Shown: piece by piece, positions 60,799 to 64,000 of the stretch
Numbering within the stretch: position 1 is the stretch's first letter
Layout: each line of letters begins with the position of its first letter
Source: Propionibacteriaceae bacterium
GTDB taxonomy: Bacteria > Actinomycetota > Actinomycetes > Propionibacteriales > Propionibacteriaceae
Reading direction: 5' to 3'
Length of the DNA: 64,000 bases
NCBI GenBank assembly: GCA_016717345.1
Contig: JADKFR010000001.1
Coordinates: forward strand, 310,001 to 374,000
The notes under the pieces: generated by a model
The model's input: only the letters and a program-made list of their open reading frames with translations
What the model was told of the DNA's origin: nothing
The model's database searches: none
Translations under genes and position numbers: made by a program

Positions 60799-61050
60799 AT
60801 GGGTTTCTTTGCATGGATCATCATGGGCCTGGTCGCAGGCGCCGTCGCCAAGTCAATCCTCAAGGAGGGCGGTGGCTGGCTGTCCAGTCTCGTCATCGGG
60901 GTCGTCGGCGCGATCGTGGGCGGCTGGATCGGGTCGGCCGTGTTCGACAAGGGCGTGGGAAGCTTCTTCTCACCCTGGTCGTGGCTCCTCGCGATCGGCG
61001 GCTCCGTCCTGGTGTTGTGGCTCTACGGCCTGATCACCCGACGCAAGTAG
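60799..61050 (+). CDS. GlsB/YeaQ/YmgE-type stress-response membrane protein
   Basis: 83 residues. Three helices: FFAWIIMGLVAGAVAKSIL, SLVIGVVGAIVGGWIGSAVF and WSWLLAIGGSVLVLWLYGLI. The GLVAGAVAK and GxxGAxxGGWIG glycine patterns define the transglycosylase-associated protein family, whose members are small stress-induced membrane proteins of unclear activity. It is followed by a good terminator, so it is a single-gene unit. Confidence 0.88.
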   Translation: MGFFAWIIMGLVAGAVAKSILKEGGGWLSSLVIGVVGAIVGGWIGSAVFDKGVGSFFSPWSWLLAIGGSVLVLWLYGLITRRK

Positions 61051-61062
61051 CCCTTACAGACC

Positions 61063-61097
61063 AGCAGGCCCGGCGCTCCCCTGGCGCCGGGCCTGCT
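61063..61097 (+). terminator. Terminator hairpin of the GlsB-type gene
   Basis: Perfect 14-bp stem (61063-61076 with 61084-61097), 7-nt loop, ending in TT. It also faces the end of the convergent regulator gene at 61114. Confidence 0.8.
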
Positions 61098-61113
61098 TCA
61101 GTGTGGAGGGCGG

Positions 61114-61797
61114 CTACACCAGCTTCCGGTCGGTGGCCCAACGGGTGAGCTGGTGCCGATTCGACAGCTGGAGCTTGCGCAGCACGCTCGACACATGGGT
61201 TTCCACCGTCTTGATCGAGATGAAGAGTTCGCGGGCAATCTCCTTGTAGGCGTAGCCGCGCGCGATGAGTCGCAGCACCTCCCGTTCGCGCTGCGACAGC
61301 CGATCCAGATCCTCGTCGATACTGGCCACGTCGATGGCTCCGGAGAAGGCGTCCAGGACGAAACCCGCCAGCCGCGGCGAGAACACCGCGTCGCCTTCGG
61401 CGACCCGTCCGATCGCCTCCACCAGTTCATCGGCCGAGATCGACTTGGTCACATAGCCCCGGGCACCGGCGCGGATCACCCCGATCACGTCCTCGGCGGC
61501 GTCCGAGACGCTGAGGGCGAGGAACCTCACCTCGGGTTCCAGGGCGAGCACCTGTTTGAGGACCTCCGTCCCCCCACCCCCCGGCAGGTGGACGTCGAGG
61601 AGGACGACGTCGGGAACCCCTGCCAGGATCGCGGCGACAGCCGTCGGCACGTCCTCGGCTTCGGCGATCACGTGAACCCGCCCCCCGATGTCGTGGCGCA
61701 CGCCACTGCGGAACATGGCATGGTCGTCCACCACCACGACCCGCCAGCCGGCGGGGTGACCGGATTCGGACGGTTCCACGGGCACTGTCGGATTCAT
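61114..61797 (-). CDS. NarL/LuxR-family response regulator
   Basis: 227 residues. Receiver domain with acidic pocket VVVVDDHAMFRSG, phospho-Asp in VVLLDVHLPGG and Lys in GYVTKSIS; then a LuxR helix-turn-helix (LSQREREVLRLIARGYAYKEIARELFISIKTVETHVSSVLRKL). Partner of the kinase encoded upstream, whose 3' end it overlaps by 4 bp. Confidence 0.95.
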   Translation of the reverse strand: MNPTVPVEPSESGHPAGWRVVVVDDHAMFRSGVRHDIGGRVHVIAEAEDVPTAVAAILAGVPDVVLLDVHLPGGGGTEVLKQVLALEPEVRFLALSVSDAAEDVIGVIRAGARGYVTKSISADELVEAIGRVAEGDAVFSPRLAGFVLDAFSGAIDVASIDEDLDRLSQREREVLRLIARGYAYKEIARELFISIKTVETHVSSVLRKLQLSNRHQLTRWATDRKLV

Positions 61798-63032
61798 CTC
61801 GGCATCTCCAGTCTGACCTCGCTGCCCTGATCCGGGCTGGAACGAATTATCGCCTGCCCGCCCGCTCGTTTCACCCGCTCGATGATGGAACCCCTGATGC
61901 CCATCCGGTCGGGGTCGATGGCGTCGGGGTCGAACCCGGAACCACGGTCACGGATGAAGACACTGACAAGATCGGGGTCCGCCTCGGCGTACACGTCAAC
62001 CCGGTCGGCTCCGGAATGGCGGGCGGCGTTCACCATGGCCTCGCGGGAGGCACCCACCAGGGCGGTGAGGTCGGGCGTCAGGTCGCAGTCGCCCACGGTG
62101 ACCAGGTCGACGTCGATCCCGTGGTCGGTCTCGACGTCGAGCGCCGCCAGCGAGAGCGCCTGCACCAGGGTCGCGTCCTGCGCCGGATCCCCGTAGAGCC
62201 ACCGGCGCAACTCCCGCTCCTGCCGACGCGCCAGGGAGACGACCGCGCGCGGGTCCGAAGCCCGCCGCTGGATCAGGGCCAGCGTCTGCAGCACCGAGTC
62301 ATGCAGGTGCGCTGCCATGTCGGCCCGGGCATCGGCGACCAGCTTGTCGTCCCGGGCTTCGGCGAGGCTCTGGCGAACCCGGACGATCCAGGGAAGACCG
62401 GCCAGCACCAACGCCCCGGTCCCACCCGCCAAGGCCACAAGCAACCGGCCCAACTCACCCAGCGAGTCCTGCCAGACCAGCACCAGAGCCACCGAAACAC
62501 CCAGGGACGCGAGCCCGAGGATCAGGGCGACCAGAGTCGTCCAATGCGCCAGCAGGGGCCCCACCCAGCGCCGGAGGCCGTTCCCGCGCTGGACTTCGCG
62601 GGTGTAGACGTGATCGGCCTGCCACCAGATCGCCGCCAGCCCAGCGGCCGCGAGTACTCCGGCCGCCAGCGCCAGGGGGTCCAGGCCCCACTCGCTGGTC
62701 TGCACGAGCCACAGCAATCCCCCGCCGAGCAGGGCCAGAGCGCCGAGCACTCCCCACTCGACCGGACGGAAGGCCGCGGGGACGCTGGATCGCCGGCCGG
62801 TGCGGGAGGCTGCCTCGATCCCTGGGGCCGCCCGGTGGCCATGAGCCCGTGGCATCACGAGCCACAGCAGCAGATAGAGGCCGACCCCCACCAGCCGCGT
62901 GCTGGCCAGCACCACGAACAGGATGCGCAGCACCTGGACCGACCACCCCAGGTGATCTGCCAGCCCCGCACACACCCCACCGAGCCAGGCCGCATTCAGC
63001 GGACGGCTTGAGCGAGGCGATTCGAGCTGCAT
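61794..63032 (-). CDS. PspC-domain sensor histidine kinase
   Basis: 412 residues. An N-terminal PspC domain (NAAWLGGVCAGLADHLGWSVQVLRILFVVLAS, residues 12-43, then a helix), four or five further membrane helices to about 215, and a NarX/DesK-type kinase: HisKA_3 with phospho-acceptor His in HLHDSVLQTLALIQRR, ATPase boxes NAARHSGADRVDVY and RDRGSGFDPDAIDPDRMGIRGS. PspC domains sense envelope stress elsewhere; here the domain is probably the input of a two-component system. Starts at ATG 63032. Confidence 0.92.
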   Translation of the reverse strand: MQLESPRSSRPLNAAWLGGVCAGLADHLGWSVQVLRILFVVLASTRLVGVGLYLLLWLVMPRAHGHRAAPGIEAASRTGRRSSVPAAFRPVEWGVLGALALLGGGLLWLVQTSEWGLDPLALAAGVLAAAGLAAIWWQADHVYTREVQRGNGLRRWVGPLLAHWTTLVALILGLASLGVSVALVLVWQDSLGELGRLLVALAGGTGALVLAGLPWIVRVRQSLAEARDDKLVADARADMAAHLHDSVLQTLALIQRRASDPRAVVSLARRQERELRRWLYGDPAQDATLVQALSLAALDVETDHGIDVDLVTVGDCDLTPDLTALVGASREAMVNAARHSGADRVDVYAEADPDLVSVFIRDRGSGFDPDAIDPDRMGIRGSIIERVKRAGGQAIIRSSPDQGSEVRLEMPR

Positions 63033-63105
63033 GACGGGTCAAGCTTCACACAGCAGGCAAGCCCGCCACCTGTCCGGTGACCGGCCGGGTGATCGCCGGC
63101 GAGGG

Positions 63106-64000
63106 TCAGCGTTCGAGCGTCCCCGTCCTGGCGACCGATTCGTACCACAGCGCACTGGCCTTGGGCGTCCGGTTCAGGGCGGCATCGACGGCCACGATGC
63201 CGAAGCGCTTGTCGTAGCCGAAGGCCCATTCGAAGTTGTCGATCAGCGACCACAGCAGATAGCCGCGGACGTCCGCCCCCGCCGCCATCGCCGCATGGAC
63301 CGCCGCCAGGTGGTCCCGGACGTAGGCGATCCGGTCCTGATCGTCCACCCGGCCCTCGACGATCGTGTCGTCGGGGCAGGCGGCGCCGTTCTCGGTGATC
63401 ACCAGCGCCGTCCCTGCGGGCCCGGTGTACTCCCGGTGCAACCAGCCCAACAGCTCCTCCAGCCCTGCGGGATCGATGTCCCAGCCCATATCGGTGGTGG
63501 GCAGTCCCCGATCCACCCCGATGGCCTCGGGGGCCGTGATGTGCGGAGTGGCCATTTGCCTGCCCCGCACGACGGGCGGGGTCACGCTCTCGCCCGGGGC
63601 TGCCGCCCGGTAGGCGGCCGTGGTGTAGTAGTTGACCCCCAGGACGTCGATCGGGGTGGCGATCGCCGCCAGGTCGCCGTCTCGGACGAGGTCCGCCGTC
63701 CACCACTGGCCGAGGTCCGCCACCACATCCGCGGGGTACTGCCCGGTGAACAGCGGATGCACGAACATCCGGTTGGCGGTGCCGTTGATGCGCCTGACCA
63801 CGTCCACGTCGGCGGGGTCGGACGAGGCGGCGATGGCGGGTGTGAAGTTCAAGGTGATGCCCAGCGTGGCCGCGGCGTCGCGGTCCCGCAGGGCCGCCGT
63901 CGCCTGGCCGTGGGCCAGCAGCAGGTGATGGACGGCCCGGACGGCCTCGGCCGGATCGGTGTGACCCGGCGCGTGCTCTCCTCCGGCGTAGCTGAGGAAG
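63106..64000 (-). CDS. Family 1 beta-glucosidase, C-terminal part (cut by window edge)
   Basis: About 298 residues are visible, with no start in the window. GVNYYTTAAYR, the nucleophile motif LVITENGAACPDD, YVRDHLAAVHAAMAAGADVRGYLLWSLIDNFEWAFGYDKRFGIV and the end TPKASALWYESVARTG are typical of GH1. Upstream residues (GEHAPGHTDPAEAVRAVHHLLLAHGQA) continue the barrel to the edge. Hydrolyses terminal beta-linked glucose, or related sugars, from oligosaccharides in the cytoplasm. Confidence 0.94.
   Translation of the reverse strand, partial: FLSYAGGEHAPGHTDPAEAVRAVHHLLLAHGQATAALRDRDAAATLGITLNFTPAIAASSDPADVDVVRRINGTANRMFVHPLFTGQYPADVVADLGQWWTADLVRDGDLAAIATPIDVLGVNYYTTAAYRAAAPGESVTPPVVRGRQMATPHITAPEAIGVDRGLPTTDMGWDIDPAGLEELLGWLHREYTGPAGTALVITENGAACPDDTIVEGRVDDQDRIAYVRDHLAAVHAAMAAGADVRGYLLWSLIDNFEWAFGYDKRFGIVAVDAALNRTPKASALWYESVARTGTLER

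Noticed and set aside
1..64000. tRNA or rRNA genes, prophage, transposases, integrase sites
   Set aside because: None were recognised by eye. There are no transposase- or integrase-like proteins, and metabolic and membrane genes fill the window. A covariance-model scan could still reveal a small RNA.

Overview
The window is GC-rich actinobacterial DNA. It carries both subunits of a B12-dependent methylmalonyl-CoA mutase with its MeaB chaperone, a biotin carboxylase/BCCP acyl-CoA carboxylase subunit, an LpdA-type quinone reductase and a UvrD1-type helicase. Start codons are often GTG and neighbouring genes often overlap by 4 bp. This fits a member of the Propionibacteriaceae or a close relative; the family assignment is an inference from gene content.

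Layout: (1) 1-2412: 5' part of a corA-like transporter gene (minus) and an acyl-CoA carboxylase alpha subunit (plus), followed by a 54-nt hairpin. (2) 2487-10556: a complete xylose locus. xylBA on minus and a ChvE/MmsA/MmsB sugar ABC importer on plus diverge from a shared control region holding two promoters and operator-like repeats; a ROK repressor closes the locus. (3) 10546-17538: lpdA, a small membrane protein, punA, a phosphohexomutase-family gene, a P-loop kinase and metG. (4) 17677-19220: a Pit phosphate transporter gene with two single-base frame breaks, and a small membrane partner. (5) 19238-26037: one minus-strand operon for nucleoside uptake (BMP lipoprotein, ATPase, two permeases) and salvage (cdd, add). 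(6) 26198-31229: meaB-mutB-mutA. (7) 31290-36285: an APH-fold protein, a CNNM/CorC-type membrane protein, a CDP-glycerol glycerophosphotransferase-like enzyme and a GT2 glycosyltransferase. (8) 36365-40639: two tandem secreted CotH-family genes, both frameshifted. (9) 40797-48245: icd, purU, a histidine phosphatase, mdh, a YceH-methyltransferase fusion and an acyl-CoA synthetase, with a 21-bp tandem repeat after purU. (10) 48290-58209: DUF3017, folD, purH, purN, a DUF6350-like membrane protein, a 655-aa sensor-like protein, sucD, sucC and an M23 peptidase. (11) 58242-64000: uvrD, a GlsB-type protein, a PspC-histidine kinase/NarL regulator pair and the 3' part of a GH1 beta-glucosidase.

The genes fit together as sugar and nucleoside uptake feeding central metabolism. 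Xylose becomes xylulose 5-phosphate. Nucleosides are imported, deaminated and phosphorolysed to ribose 1-phosphate. The TCA genes icd, sucCD and mdh connect through methylmalonyl-CoA mutase to propionate metabolism. purN, purH, purU and folD form the one-carbon/purine block.

Two features cut across the window. At least nine genes have a TANNNT -10 hexamer ending 6-8 nt before the start codon, which predicts leaderless mRNAs. Three genes (pit and both cotH-like genes) have small indels at G/C-rich runs, either sequencing errors or real inactivation. I found no rRNA, tRNA, CRISPR, prophage or insertion sequence.
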